From: Ruegeria sp. HKCCD4315
GTDB taxonomy: Bacteria; Pseudomonadota; Alphaproteobacteria; Rhodobacterales; Rhodobacteraceae
Assembly (NCBI RefSeq): GCF_013112245.1
Contig: NZ_WVRN01000001.1
Coordinates: forward strand, 2,546,501 to 2,610,500
Direction: 5' to 3'
Length of the DNA: 64,000 nt
In this document: piece by piece, positions 7,035 through 16,376 of the stretch
How positions within the stretch are numbered: the first letter of the stretch is position 1
Layout: every line of letters begins with the position of its first letter
Made by a program: the position numbers and the translations under genes
The notes under the pieces: model-generated
Database searches by the model: none
Told to the model about the DNA's origin: nothing
Seen by the model: only the letters and a program-made list of their open reading frames with translations

Positions 7035-7904
7035 ATGCGGGTAATCATTCATGCCGGTGCAGCCTTTGCCGATGAAGGCCACATTTTGTCGTCGCTTGTT
7101 GCAAACAGACAGATGTTGGCAGAGATGAAGACTGCTCCGATGGGCCCGCGCATGTCCCGTCATTTCGTCAAGATCATGTCGGATGCACTGATCCATGGGA
7201 CATCGATCGAAGAAACGCGGGACAGTCTGGCCCCTCTTTTTCCACAAGACGTCAACCTGGAGCGTGTAATTTTGTCGAGCGACAAGTTCTTTGGGCCCCG
7301 ACGGACTGCATTGCAACATGGTCAGATTTATCCTTTTGCGGGAAGGCGGGCAGCCTTTACCGAGACCCTTTTGGAAGGCGCGCAGCTTGAGCTGTTTATC
7401 GGCCTGGTGAACCCCGGACTTTTTATTCCCAAAACGCTGATGTCCATTCACGAAGACCACCGGCGAGATATTCTGGCCAGCACCGACCTCAGTTGCCTCA
7501 GTTGGCTCAGCATGATCGAAGACCTGCGCGAACTTGCGCCTCAGTTTAAACTGACCGTATGGGAAAACGAAAATCTACCTCTGATCTGGGGTGATATTGT
7601 CCGGGCTATGACAGGGCTGCCCAGCGAGACACCCCTTCCCGATGAGTACTCCTTTTTGACGTCGCTTTTGACCGATGCAGGGCAAAGACAAGTGCAGGAG
7701 ATCCTTGGGCAGCGCACACCCTTGGATTTGCAAGGCCAACGCGAAGAATTGGCGCAAGTCCTCGAGGATCAAGCGCGCCCCGAGCAGGTTGAGGAAGAGT
7801 TGGATTTGCCCGGGTGGAGCACGGATATATTTGACGCGTTTACAGAGCTTTATGCGCAGGACATGGCAGCCATCCGCACCATGTCAGATATTCGCGTGTT
7901 GTAA
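7035..7904 (+). CDS. Conserved-looking hypothetical protein
   Basis: A 289-residue protein beginning MRVIIHAGAAFADEG. The ATG at 7035 is preferred over the upstream TTG 7011 because GGAAG lies at a good distance before it. The start, a short hydrophobic strand followed by a polar loop, recalls P-loop-like or sulfotransferase-like hypothetical proteins seen in Rhodobacterales, but no Walker motif is intact and I do not assign a function. The protein is acidic with a Gln/Glu-rich segment near residues 230-260. It stands alone on the plus strand next to tRNA-Thr and is probably the first chromosomal gene beyond the element. Confidence 0.7.
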   Translation: MRVIIHAGAAFADEGHILSSLVANRQMLAEMKTAPMGPRMSRHFVKIMSDALIHGTSIEETRDSLAPLFPQDVNLERVILSSDKFFGPRRTALQHGQIYPFAGRRAAFTETLLEGAQLELFIGLVNPGLFIPKTLMSIHEDHRRDILASTDLSCLSWLSMIEDLRELAPQFKLTVWENENLPLIWGDIVRAMTGLPSETPLPDEYSFLTSLLTDAGQRQVQEILGQRTPLDLQGQREELAQVLEDQARPEQVEEELDLPGWSTDIFDAFTELYAQDMAAIRTMSDIRVL

Positions 7905-7948
7905 CCTTCGATCACCGTTTCAGTTAGCGCCCCAGATGCCAGCCTCTG

Positions 7949-7980
7949 ATCCGTCATAACTCCGAGTTATCCGTCATAAC
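7949..7980. promoter_or_regulatory. Two 12-bp direct repeats, 20-bp period, upstream of the lysine dehydrogenase gene
   Basis: ATCCGTCATAAC occurs at 7949-7960 and again, without mismatch, at 7969-7980. The 20-bp period equals two helical turns, so both copies face the same side of the DNA, a typical activator or repressor arrangement. The repeats lie about 100 bases before the start of the lysine dehydrogenase gene and are a candidate operator for the neighbouring LysR protein or an Lrp-type regulator. Confidence 0.5.
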
Positions 7981-8078
7981 GACAGAATACCTGTACGTTT
8001 CGTCACATTTCACCCTGCCACCCGAACAGCCTGCGAACCATCGTTAAGTGAGGCATAAATTGGGAGGCAAAGACAGTA

Positions 8079-9185
8079 ATGTCCTGGAATGTGTGTATCG
8101 TAGGCGCAGGCAAAATCGGGCAGATGATCGCGACCCTGCTGAAAGCATCGCCAAATTACACCGTGTCTGTCGCGGATCACGACCTGAAATCACTGGCCGA
8201 AGTTGCAAAGCTTGGTGTTCCCACCAAGCAGGTCGACGCCAGCGACACACATAGTTTGGCCGAAGGTCTGAACGGTTTTGATGCCGTCATTTCGGCAGCA
8301 CCCTTCTTTTTGACACCAAAGATTGCCGAGGCGGCCCAAAAAGCAGGCGCGCATTACTTTGATCTGACCGAGGATGTGGCCGCCACGAACGCTGTGCGCG
8401 CATTGGCCGAGGGCAGCCAGACCGCGTTCATGCCGCAATGCGGGTTGGCGCCGGGCTTTGTTGGTATCGCGGGCGCTTCCCTGGCCGCCGAATTTGACGA
8501 AATCGACAGCCTGCATATGCGGGTCGGTGCGCTGCCGCTCTATCCGACCAACGCGTTGAAATACAACCTGACCTGGTCAACTGACGGGCTGATCAACGAG
8601 TATTGTAACCCCTGCGATGCCATCGTGAACGGCCAACGGGTTAAAACCGCGCCGCTGGAAGACTATGAGGTTCTGGGACATGACGGCGTGGAATACGAAT
8701 GTTTCAATACTTCAGGCGGGCTGGGCACATTGCCCGAAACGCTGGAAGGTAAGGCGCGGTCGGTCTCGTATCGGTCGATCCGTTACCCGGGTCATTGTGA
8801 CATTCTGAAACTGCTGTTGCATGATCTGGGGCTGGAACGTCGCCGCGATCTGCTGAAAGAGATTTTCGAATCCGCCCTGCCCCGTACCGATCAGGACGTT
8901 GTTCTGGTCTACTGCACAGCCAAGGGCATGATCGACGGCGCGCTGCGTGAGAAATCATTGATCAACAAAAGCTTTGCCCGTGACATCAGCGGCCAGACCT
9001 GGAGCGCCATTCAGGTCACGACAGCCGCAGGCGTTCTGGGCGTTGTCGACCTGATGCGCACGGGTGCGCTGCCTTCGAAAGGCTTTGTCCGGCAAGAGCA
9101 GGTGAAGCTGCCCGACTTCCTGAACACTGAATTTGGCGCGCTCTATCGCGCTGGTGATGCAACCCCTCAAAACAAAGCGGCTTGA
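8079..9185 (+). CDS. Saccharopine dehydrogenase-family protein, probable lysine 6-dehydrogenase
   Basis: A 368-residue protein with an N-terminal NAD(P)-binding Rossmann fold (GAGKIG at 9-14) and the saccharopine dehydrogenase family core ([28 protein letters not shown]). The length fits lysine 6-dehydrogenase, which oxidises the epsilon-amino group of lysine to give 2-aminoadipate 6-semialdehyde (cyclising to piperideine-6-carboxylate) and NADH. Saccharopine dehydrogenase of the two-step lysine-ketoglutarate route is the alternative, but no lysine-ketoglutarate reductase gene is adjacent. GGGAGG precedes the ATG. It is followed after three bases by the semialdehyde dehydrogenase gene, so the two are one operon; this order strongly supports a lysine-degrading role. 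Confidence 0.85.
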   Translation: MSWNVCIVGAGKIGQMIATLLKASPNYTVSVADHDLKSLAEVAKLGVPTKQVDASDTHSLAEGLNGFDAVISAAPFFLTPKIAEAAQKAGAHYFDLTEDVAATNAVRALAEGSQTAFMPQCGLAPGFVGIAGASLAAEFDEIDSLHMRVGALPLYPTNALKYNLTWSTDGLINEYCNPCDAIVNGQRVKTAPLEDYEVLGHDGVEYECFNTSGGLGTLPETLEGKARSVSYRSIRYPGHCDILKLLLHDLGLERRRDLLKEIFESALPRTDQDVVLVYCTAKGMIDGALREKSLINKSFARDISGQTWSAIQVTTAAGVLGVVDLMRTGALPSKGFVRQEQVKLPDFLNTEFGALYRAGDATPQNKAA

Positions 9186-9188
9186 GAC

Positions 9189-10700
9189 ATGAAAGACGTT
9201 GTAATGACAGCAGAAACCACACTTTCGAAACTGGACCTGACTGTGGCTGAATTGACCGACGGCACCTTGCAGGTGACGTCTCCGATCGATGGTCGTGTAT
9301 TGGCCGACGTACATGAGACGCCCGCCGCTGAGATGAACTCGATCATCGCCCGGTCGCAAGCTGCGTTCAAAGCCTGGCGCGTGGTGCCCGCACCGCAGCG
9401 GGGCGAGTTGATCCGGCTGCTGGGTGAAGAACTGCGCGCAGCCAAAGACGATCTTGGAGCACTTGTGAGCTGGGAGGCCGGCAAGATCACGTCCGAAGGT
9501 CTGGGCGAAGTGCAAGAGATGATCGATATTTGCGACTTTGCTGTTGGTTTGTCGCGGCAGCTTTACGGTCTGACCATCGCGTCCGAGCGTCCGGGCCACC
9601 GGATGATGGAAACCTGGCACCCTGCCGGGCCGGTCGGCGTCATCTCGGCCTTCAACTTCCCGGTTGCAGTCTGGTCGTGGAACGCAGCGCTGGCGATTGT
9701 CTGTGGTGATCCGGTGATCTGGAAACCGTCCGAGAAGACACCGCTGACTGCAATGGCGTGCCAGAAGATCTTTGAACGTGCTCTGACCCGTTTTGGCGAC
9801 GCACCTGACGGTCTGTTGCAGACCGTGATCGGCGGCGCGGCTTTGGGTGAGGCTCTGGTATCAAGCGAATATGTACCTGTGATTTCGGCAACCGGTTCGA
9901 CGCGTATGGGGCGCGCTGTGGCACCCATCGTGGCGGCGCGCTTTGGCAAGTGCATTCTGGAACTGGGTGGTAACAATGCGATGATCGTTGGCCCCTCGGC
10001 AGATCTGGAAATGGCCGTGCGTGCCATTGTGTTTTCGGCAGTTGGCACCGCGGGTCAGCGCTGCACAACCTTACGCCGCCTGATCGTTCACAACTCGATC
10101 AAGAACGAATTGGTGGCTCGCCTCAAGAAAGCTTATTCCGGCTTGCCCATCGGCGACCCGATGGCCGAAGGCACGCTGGTCGGGCCTTTGGTGGATGAAG
10201 CCTCGGGCGCAGCCATGACAGCGGCGCTGAAGGCGGCAGAGGGTGAAGGTGGCGAGGTGTTCGGCGGCAACCGCGTGACCGAAGGTGTCCCCGGCGGCGT
10301 CTATATGGAACCCGCGATCGTCGAGATGCCCGGGCAGTCCGATACTGTGAAGACCGAAACATTTGCGCCGATCCTTTACGTCCTGGGCTATGAGGATTTC
10401 AACGAGGCTATCGAGCTGCAAAACGATGTGCCACAGGGGCTGTCTTCTTGCGTGTTCACTCTGAATATGCGCGAGGCCGAGCAGTTCCTGACCGCGGCCG
10501 GATCCGATTGCGGCATCGCCAACGTCAATATCGGGCCATCAGGGGCCGAGATCGGCGGCGCGTTCGGCGGTGAAAAGGAAACTGGCGGTGGGCGTGAAAG
10601 CGGCTCGGACGCCTGGAAAGCCTATATGCGTCGGCAAACTAACACCGTGAACTACTCAGCGGAACTGCCGCTTGCGCAGGGTGTAAAGTTCGACATCTAG
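9189..10700 (+). CDS. 2-aminoadipate 6-semialdehyde dehydrogenase (ALDH7 family)
   Basis: A 503-residue NAD(P)-dependent aldehyde dehydrogenase. Catalytic Glu259 lies in ILELGGNN and nucleophile Cys292 in TAGQRCTT; the Rossmann segment (FNFPVAVWSWN, KPSEKTPLTA, ATGSTRMG) is intact. The ALDH7/antiquitin-like features (GGAFGGEKETGGGRESGSD near the end) fit oxidation of 2-aminoadipate semialdehyde / piperideine-6-carboxylate to 2-aminoadipate. It begins three bases after the dehydrogenase stop; ATG 9204 is an alternative start five codons in. A clear terminator follows. Confidence 0.88.
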   Translation: MKDVVMTAETTLSKLDLTVAELTDGTLQVTSPIDGRVLADVHETPAAEMNSIIARSQAAFKAWRVVPAPQRGELIRLLGEELRAAKDDLGALVSWEAGKITSEGLGEVQEMIDICDFAVGLSRQLYGLTIASERPGHRMMETWHPAGPVGVISAFNFPVAVWSWNAALAIVCGDPVIWKPSEKTPLTAMACQKIFERALTRFGDAPDGLLQTVIGGAALGEALVSSEYVPVISATGSTRMGRAVAPIVAARFGKCILELGGNNAMIVGPSADLEMAVRAIVFSAVGTAGQRCTTLRRLIVHNSIKNELVARLKKAYSGLPIGDPMAEGTLVGPLVDEASGAAMTAALKAAEGEGGEVFGGNRVTEGVPGGVYMEPAIVEMPGQSDTVKTETFAPILYVLGYEDFNEAIELQNDVPQGLSSCVFTLNMREAEQFLTAAGSDCGIANVNIGPSGAEIGGAFGGEKETGGGRESGSDAWKAYMRRQTNTVNYSAELPLAQGVKFDI

Positions 10701-10747
10701 GACCTGTGCAACTAACAAAACAGCAGCCTTAGAAATCAAAACAAGGT

Positions 10748-10785
10748 GGCCGCATCGGGAGGGCAAACCCGGTCCGGCCTTTTTT
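10748..10785 (+). terminator. Rho-independent terminator after the aldehyde dehydrogenase gene
   Basis: GGCCG (10748-10752) and CGGCC close a long imperfect hairpin whose upper part pairs TCGGG with CCCGG, followed directly by a run of six T. It ends the lysine dehydrogenase-aldehyde dehydrogenase unit just before the convergent LysR gene. Confidence 0.8.
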
Positions 10786-10796
10786 AATCCTCATAG

Positions 10797-11702
10797 CTAC
10801 CCGGCTGATCGCCGTTGCTTCGACTGTTTGATCAACCAGTCCGAAAAGAGCTGAACCGCTTCATTTTTCTGCCCTGTTGGAAAAGCGACGTAATACGCGC
10901 TGCCCGACATGTTCGCGATCTGACCAATCTCGACAAGCGTTCCCGAGGCCAACTCGGCCTCGATCAGATAAGTCGGCAGGATCGCAGCCCCCATCCCGGC
11001 CACGGCCCCCTCGATCAGCATCGAAAACTGATCAAAACGCATACCTGGGAACACGGCACGCGCATCCAACCCCAGACTCGCATGATAATCTGACCATTGC
11101 TGGGACCGAGACGTGAGATGCAACAGCGGAAGATCGAACACATCTTGTTTTTCCTCCAGCCCAGCGCTGCCCACCAGTGCAGGCGCAGCCGTGACGACCA
11201 GATGTTCCGGGAACAGCTTGCGCAGCGTGGCACCCGGCCAGTCTTCGTGACCAAAGTGAATGGCAACGTCCACGCGCCGTTCTTCCAAGCTAAATGGCGT
11301 CGTATAGGAATGCAGGTCCAGTACTATCTCGGGATGTGACGCTTTGAAATCGGCCAGGCGCGGCACCAGCCATCGCGACGCAAAGGTAGGCAGTACAGCC
11401 ATGGTCAGCAGCGTTGCACCATCGCCGGCTGCAATGGCGCGGTTGATCGTGCCGCTGAGACGTTCAAGATCTCCGGCCAGTTCCTCGCGCAACGCGCGTC
11501 CTGCCTTGGAAAGGCGCACCGCGCGCCCCACCCGCCGAAACAGCGTGACACCAATCGCCGCCTCCAACTCGCGCACCTGACGACTGACCGCGCCCTGCGT
11601 AACGCCCAGTTCCTCTGCCGCCATGGTATAGCTTTCATGACGCGCGGCGGCTTCAAAACTGCGCATCAGGGCAAGAGACGGAAGAGCGTTGATCCTGGGC
11701 AT
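10797..11702 (-). CDS. LysR-type transcriptional regulator (GcvA-like)
   Basis: A 301-residue LysR protein. The N-terminal winged HTH is typical (LPSLALMRSFEAAARH, then TQGAVSRQVRELEAAIG, then FRR...L), and the effector domain follows (FPGMRFDQFSMLIEGAVAGMG). The GcvA-like opening motif starts at MPRINALPSL, so ATG 11702 is preferred to the upstream starts at 11717 and 11711. It lies between the two lysine-catabolic units, divergent from the aminotransferase operon with about 100 bases between them, so it most likely controls that operon and perhaps the upstream pair. The effector is probably a lysine breakdown intermediate (inference). Confidence 0.88.
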   Translation of the reverse strand: MPRINALPSLALMRSFEAAARHESYTMAAEELGVTQGAVSRQVRELEAAIGVTLFRRVGRAVRLSKAGRALREELAGDLERLSGTINRAIAAGDGATLLTMAVLPTFASRWLVPRLADFKASHPEIVLDLHSYTTPFSLEERRVDVAIHFGHEDWPGATLRKLFPEHLVVTAAPALVGSAGLEEKQDVFDLPLLHLTSRSQQWSDYHASLGLDARAVFPGMRFDQFSMLIEGAVAGMGAAILPTYLIEAELASGTLVEIGQIANMSGSAYYVAFPTGQKNEAVQLFSDWLIKQSKQRRSAG

Positions 11703-11800
11703 AAAACTCATGAGCATTAGTCACAGAAAAGATACCCATTAAGGTATTTTTCTCAAGTAAATTTGACACTAGTTTCGTGCTGAATATCAAAGGAAATGCC

Positions 11801-12976
11801 ATGTTGTTCCAGCGTGCAGACCGGCTAAACGGGATCGAACTCTCCGAGATCGTACAGATTTCCGAGGCGGCTGCCCGTCTGCGAGCGGATGGTCGTGATA
11901 TTGTGGCACTGTCAACGGGTGAGCCGGATTTGCCCACGCCGCCATATGTGGTCGAGGCGGCCTACGCCGCAGCGCAAGACGGAAAGACAAAATACCCGCC
12001 GACAACGGGTATTCCCGACCTGCGTAGCGAGATCGCCCGGCAGGCAAGGGTCGAGATGGCACAGGTCATCGTGTCGACCGGTGCAAAACAGGTGATTGCT
12101 AACGCCATGCTGGCCAGCCTCAACCCCGGCGACGAGGTGATCATGCCCGCGCCCTATTGGACCAGCTATTCCGATATTGTTCGCATGGCGGGCGGAACGC
12201 CGATTGTCCTGCCCTGCCCGATGCAACAGGGTTTCAAGCTACTGCCTGAACAGCTTGAGGCCGCGATCACGCCCCGTACCCGCTGGCTGATGCTCAACAC
12301 ACCGTCGAACCCGTCCGGGGCCATCTATTCGCAAGATGAAATCGCCGCGCTGTCCGCCGTTTTGGCACGGCACCCGCAGATTTGGGTTCTGGCGGATGAA
12401 ATCTATCAGCACCTCAGCTTTGTCCCTTTCACCTCGGTAGCCGAAGCCGCACCAGAACTTACCGAACGTATGTTGGTCGTCAATGGCGTGGCCAAGGCTT
12501 GGTCCATGACTGGCTGGCGCATCGGGTGGGGGATCGGACCGGCCGAATTGATCAAGGCGATGGTGGCAGTGCAAGGTCAGGTGACCTCGGGCGCGTGTTC
12601 GATTTCGCAATGGGCCTCTTTGGCGGCCATCACCTGTGACCCAAGCTTACTGGAAGAACGCCGCGACCTGTTCGCCCAACGCCGTGATCTTGTGGTTGCC
12701 GGGCTGAACGCAGTTCCTGGATTGCGTTGTGACGCGCCAGACGGGGCCTTTTATGCCTTCCCCTCTTGCGCGGAATTGCTTGCAGATCGCGGCGGACCCT
12801 TCAAAAATGATGCGGACTTTTGCGGCTGGGCCTTGGAAGATGCCGGTGTCGCCCTTGTCCCCGGTCGTGCTTTTGGCTTGCCCGGACATTTCCGGCTGAG
12901 CTTCGCTTACGCCCAAGATACAATTGTAGCTGGTCTTGAACGCCTTAAATCAGCTGTAGAAAGGAAACTCTCATGA
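11801..12976 (+). CDS. Class I aminotransferase, probable 2-aminoadipate transaminase
   Basis: A 391-residue PLP-dependent fold-type I aminotransferase of the aspartate aminotransferase group. PLP-binding Lys232 sits in [11 protein letters not shown], Asp199 in LADEIY, Asn170 in TPSNPSG, and the substrate-carboxylate Arg in HFRLSF near the C-terminus. ATG 11801 is chosen because AAAGGA precedes it by six bases. The four-base overlap with the glutaryl-CoA dehydrogenase gene (ATGA) and the preceding lysine genes suggest it converts 2-aminoadipate to 2-oxoadipate. Aspartate or aromatic aminotransferase activity cannot be excluded. Confidence 0.85.
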   Translation: MLFQRADRLNGIELSEIVQISEAAARLRADGRDIVALSTGEPDLPTPPYVVEAAYAAAQDGKTKYPPTTGIPDLRSEIARQARVEMAQVIVSTGAKQVIANAMLASLNPGDEVIMPAPYWTSYSDIVRMAGGTPIVLPCPMQQGFKLLPEQLEAAITPRTRWLMLNTPSNPSGAIYSQDEIAALSAVLARHPQIWVLADEIYQHLSFVPFTSVAEAAPELTERMLVVNGVAKAWSMTGWRIGWGIGPAELIKAMVAVQGQVTSGACSISQWASLAAITCDPSLLEERRDLFAQRRDLVVAGLNAVPGLRCDAPDGAFYAFPSCAELLADRGGPFKNDADFCGWALEDAGVALVPGRAFGLPGHFRLSFAYAQDTIVAGLERLKSAVERKLS

Positions 12977-14175
12977 AACCACAATCCCGCCCGCAGCTTG
13001 GCCCCTTCACCTGGGAAGACCCCTTCTTGCTGGAAGATCAATTGGCCGAAGACGAGCGCATGGTGCGCGACGCCGCGCGTGCTTATGCGCAGGATAAACT
13101 GTTGCCGCGCGTCACCGATGCCTTTGCCAAGGAAGAAACCGACCCCGGTATATTCCGCGAAATGGGTGAGATGGGGCTGCTGGGCACCACCATCCCCGAA
13201 GATTTCGGCGGCATCGGTTCCAGCTACGTGACCTATGGCCTTGTGGCGCGTGAAGTTGAGCGTGTCGACAGCGGTTACCGCTCGATGATGTCGGTTCAGT
13301 CCAGCCTGGTGATGTATCCGATCTATGCCTACGGCACCGACGAACAACGCCAGAAATACCTGCCGAAACTGGCCAGCGGCGAGTTCATTGGGTGTTTTGG
13401 CCTGACTGAACCCGACGCAGGTTCGGACCCTGGCGGGATGAAGACCGTCGCGAAAAAGACCGAAGGCGGGTATGTGCTGAACGGCTCGAAAATGTGGATC
13501 TCGAACGCGCCGATTGCGGATGTGTTTGTGGTCTGGGCCAAGTCCGAGGCACATGATGGCAAGATCAAAGGCTTTGTTCTGGACAAGGGCATGGCGGGAC
13601 TGTCTGCGCCCAAGATCGAAGGCAAACTGTCACTGCGAGCCTCGATCACCGGTGAGATTGTGATGAACAATGTCGAAGTCTCAGAAGATGCGTTGTTGCC
13701 TAATGTCGAGGGGCTCAAAGGGCCGTTCGGCTGTTTGAACCGCGCGCGGTATGGCATTGCCTGGGGCACTATGGGCGCAGCCGAAGCGTGCTGGTACGCC
13801 GCCCATCAATACGGGATGGATCGCAAGCAATTCGGGCGACCTTTGGCGCAGACCCAGCTGTTCCAGTTGAAACTTGCCAACATGCAAACCGAAATTGCGC
13901 TTGGCCTGCAGGCCGCCCTTCGCGTGGGTCGCCTGATGGACGAAGCCCGCGCCGCACCCGAAATGATCAGCCTGATCAAGCGCAACAATTGCGGCAAGGC
14001 GCTTGAGATCGCGCGCCACGCCCGTGACATGCATGGCGGCAACGGTATCAGTCAGGATTTTCACGTCATCCGGCACATGGTGAATCTGGAAACGGTGAAC
14101 ACCTATGAAGGAACCCACGACGTACACGCGTTGATTTTGGGGCGCGCGCAAACGGGCCTGCAAGCCTTCGCCTAA
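12973..14175 (+). CDS. gcdH: Glutaryl-CoA dehydrogenase
   Basis: A 400-residue acyl-CoA dehydrogenase of the glutaryl-CoA type. The catalytic base is Glu379 in [17 protein letters not shown], followed by the family-typical TGLQAF end. The substrate segment [19 protein letters not shown] contains the Arg that binds the distal carboxylate and is specific for this enzyme; FAD-binding [16 protein letters not shown] is present. It oxidises and decarboxylates glutaryl-CoA to crotonyl-CoA, passing electrons to ETF. It is translationally coupled to the aminotransferase gene and 11 bases from the E1 gene. Confidence 0.95.
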   Translation: MKPQSRPQLGPFTWEDPFLLEDQLAEDERMVRDAARAYAQDKLLPRVTDAFAKEETDPGIFREMGEMGLLGTTIPEDFGGIGSSYVTYGLVAREVERVDSGYRSMMSVQSSLVMYPIYAYGTDEQRQKYLPKLASGEFIGCFGLTEPDAGSDPGGMKTVAKKTEGGYVLNGSKMWISNAPIADVFVVWAKSEAHDGKIKGFVLDKGMAGLSAPKIEGKLSLRASITGEIVMNNVEVSEDALLPNVEGLKGPFGCLNRARYGIAWGTMGAAEACWYAAHQYGMDRKQFGRPLAQTQLFQLKLANMQTEIALGLQAALRVGRLMDEARAAPEMISLIKRNNCGKALEIARHARDMHGGNGISQDFHVIRHMVNLETVNTYEGTHDVHALILGRAQTGLQAFA

Positions 14176-14186
14176 GGACATTCGAT

Positions 14187-16376
14187 ATGGATCGCGCAGC
14201 CATTGTGCACGAAAACTTCCTGCGTCGCGTGGCGGCGCAGGATTTCCCCGCAGGTAACGCCCCTGCTGGCCCTTTGACCCAGACCGAAGCCGTGGGGCTG
14301 TATCGTGCACAATGCCTCAGCCGAGCGCTGGATCGGCAAAGCCGCGCGATGCAGAAAGCCGGTCAGGGGTTTTACACGATCGGCTCTTCCGGGCACGAAG
14401 GCATGGCGGCTGTTGCCGCCGCCTTGCGTCCGACCGATCCGGCCTTTCTGCATTATCGCGATGCTGCCTTTCAGATCGCCCGCTCTGATCAGGTGCCGGG
14501 GCAAAGCCCAACCTGGGATATTCTGCTGTCCTTCGCCTCATCCTCTGAAGATCCGATCAGCGGCGGGCGGCACAAGGTACTGGGGTCCAAGGCGTTGAGC
14601 ATCCCTCCGCAGACCTCAACCATTGCCAGCCACCTGCCCAAAGCGGTGGGCGCGGCTTATGCTATTGGCGCGGCCCGCCGCCATCGCCCCGAACATGCTG
14701 ACATGCCGGATGATGCGATTGTCTATTGTTCCTTTGGCGATGCCTCGGCCAACCATTCAACCGCGCAAGGGGCATTCAACACTGCGCAATGGACGTCGTT
14801 CCAGTCGGTGCCGCTGCCTCTGCTGTTTTGCTGTGAAGACAATGGCATCGGTATTTCGACCAAGACGCCTCAGGGCTGGATCGCGGCAACCTTCCAGAAT
14901 CGGCCGGGACTGAAATACTTCAGTTGCAACGGGCTTGATCTGTTCGACACATTCCGCGTCGCGCAAGAGGCGGCCGACTATGTGCGCCGCCGTCGCAAAC
15001 CCGCCTTCCTTCATGTGCGCACTGTGCGTCTTTACGGTCATGCCGGGGCAGATATGCCAACAACCTATTTGCCGAAGTCAGAAGTTGAGGCAGAGGAGGC
15101 CAACGATCCCCTGCTGCATTCCGTCCGCCTGCTGGAACAATCCGGAGCGATGCAGTCCGAGGACGCCTTGCGCGTCTATACCGATACTTGCGCGCGCGTC
15201 GCCCGTGTCGCAGACAAAGCCGTCACCCGTCCGCGTCTGAAAACAGCAAGCGACGTTATGGCCAGCCTGATACCACCCGTACGCCCCTGTGCGCCGACCA
15301 ATGGCCCAAGCCCAGAACAAAGAGCCGAGGTGTTCGGCAGCGATCTCAAGGCGCAATCTGAACCTCAGATCATGTCGCGCCTGATCAACTGGACCCTGAC
15401 CGATCTGATGCTGGAACACGGCGAGGTCGTGATGATGGGAGAAGATGTCGGGCGCAAGGGCGGTGTCTATGGTGTGACGCAAAAACTGCAGGCACGTTTC
15501 GGCCCCGACCGGATGATCGACACTTTGCTGGACGAACAATCGATCCTGGGTCTGGCCATCGGTATGGCGCAAAATGGCTTTGTTCCGATGCCGGAAATCC
15601 AGTTTCTGGCCTATCTGCACAACGCCGAAGACCAATTGCGTGGCGAGGCGGCCACCCTGCCCTTCTTCTCGAACGGTCAATACACCAACCCGATGGTCGT
15701 GCGTATTGCCGGGCTGGGATACCAGAAAGGCTTTGGCGGGCATTTCCACAACGATAACTCAGTTGCCGTTTTGCGCGACATTCCGGGCCTGATTCTGGCC
15801 TGCCCGTCGAACGGCGCGGATGCCGCGCGGATGCTACGGGAATGTGTCCGTCTGGTGCGCGAAGAACAGCGGCTCGTTGTCTTCCTTGAGCCCATCGCGC
15901 TCTATCCGATGCGCGATCTGCATGAAACGGGCGATGGTGGGTGGATGCAAACCTATCCCGACCCTTCCGAGCGCATCGAGTTAGGGGAGGTCGGCGTAGA
16001 AGGTGGCGGGGACGATCTGGCCATCGTGACTTTTGGCAATGGCGTCTATCTCAGCCACCAAGCGCAAAAGGCGTTGCAGGCGGACGGTATCAACCCCCGG
16101 ATCGTTGACCTGAGGTGGCTGTCGCCCTTGCCAAAAGATGCGCTGACCCAAGCGGTCGCCGGGGCCAAACGTATTCTGATCGTTGACGAAACCCGCCATC
16201 ATGGCGGTGTGGCCGAGGCCCTGATGGCCCATTTCCACGAAACGGCAACTGTGCCACTGGCCCGCATCACGGCCGAAGACAGCTTCATCGCAACCGGCCC
16301 GGCCTATGCCGCCACAATGCCGTCCAAAGACAGCATCGAGGCCGCGGCGCGGCGCCTGATGGAGACCGAGGTATGA
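14187..16376 (+). CDS. Fused 2-oxoacid dehydrogenase E1 (alpha-beta), probable 2-oxoadipate dehydrogenase
   Basis: A 729-residue thiamine-diphosphate enzyme in which the E1 alpha half (about 1-350) and E1 beta half (about 385-729) are one chain. The alpha half has GFYTIGSSGHEG, the ThDP/Mg motif starting GDASAN (184-189) and EDNG (217-220). The beta half has VVMMGEDVGRKGGVYGVT, the ThDP-activating Glu in PEIQF, and VDLRWLSPLPKD. Fused branched-chain-type E1 proteins usually decarboxylate 2-oxoacids onto lipoyl E2. In this operon, between glutaryl-CoA dehydrogenase and an acyltransferase, the natural substrate is 2-oxoadipate. No E2 or E3 gene lies nearby, so these must come from elsewhere. 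Its stop overlaps the next start (ATGA). Confidence 0.85.
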   Translation: MDRAAIVHENFLRRVAAQDFPAGNAPAGPLTQTEAVGLYRAQCLSRALDRQSRAMQKAGQGFYTIGSSGHEGMAAVAAALRPTDPAFLHYRDAAFQIARSDQVPGQSPTWDILLSFASSSEDPISGGRHKVLGSKALSIPPQTSTIASHLPKAVGAAYAIGAARRHRPEHADMPDDAIVYCSFGDASANHSTAQGAFNTAQWTSFQSVPLPLLFCCEDNGIGISTKTPQGWIAATFQNRPGLKYFSCNGLDLFDTFRVAQEAADYVRRRRKPAFLHVRTVRLYGHAGADMPTTYLPKSEVEAEEANDPLLHSVRLLEQSGAMQSEDALRVYTDTCARVARVADKAVTRPRLKTASDVMASLIPPVRPCAPTNGPSPEQRAEVFGSDLKAQSEPQIMSRLINWTLTDLMLEHGEVVMMGEDVGRKGGVYGVTQKLQARFGPDRMIDTLLDEQSILGLAIGMAQNGFVPMPEIQFLAYLHNAEDQLRGEAATLPFFSNGQYTNPMVVRIAGLGYQKGFGGHFHNDNSVAVLRDIPGLILACPSNGADAARMLRECVRLVREEQRLVVFLEPIALYPMRDLHETGDGGWMQTYPDPSERIELGEVGVEGGGDDLAIVTFGNGVYLSHQAQKALQADGINPRIVDLRWLSPLPKDALTQAVAGAKRILIVDETRHHGGVAEALMAHFHETATVPLARITAEDSFIATGPAYAATMPSKDSIEAAARRLMETEV

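Noticed and set aside
6816-7460. Long minus-strand open frame over the tRNA and the following gene
   Set aside because: It is antisense to the better-supported gene at 7035 and begins or ends inside tRNA-Thr; composition is not protein-like.
8955-9620. 221-codon minus-strand frame between the two lysine genes
   Set aside because: Covers the junction of two clearly coding plus-strand genes; no start signal or family motif.
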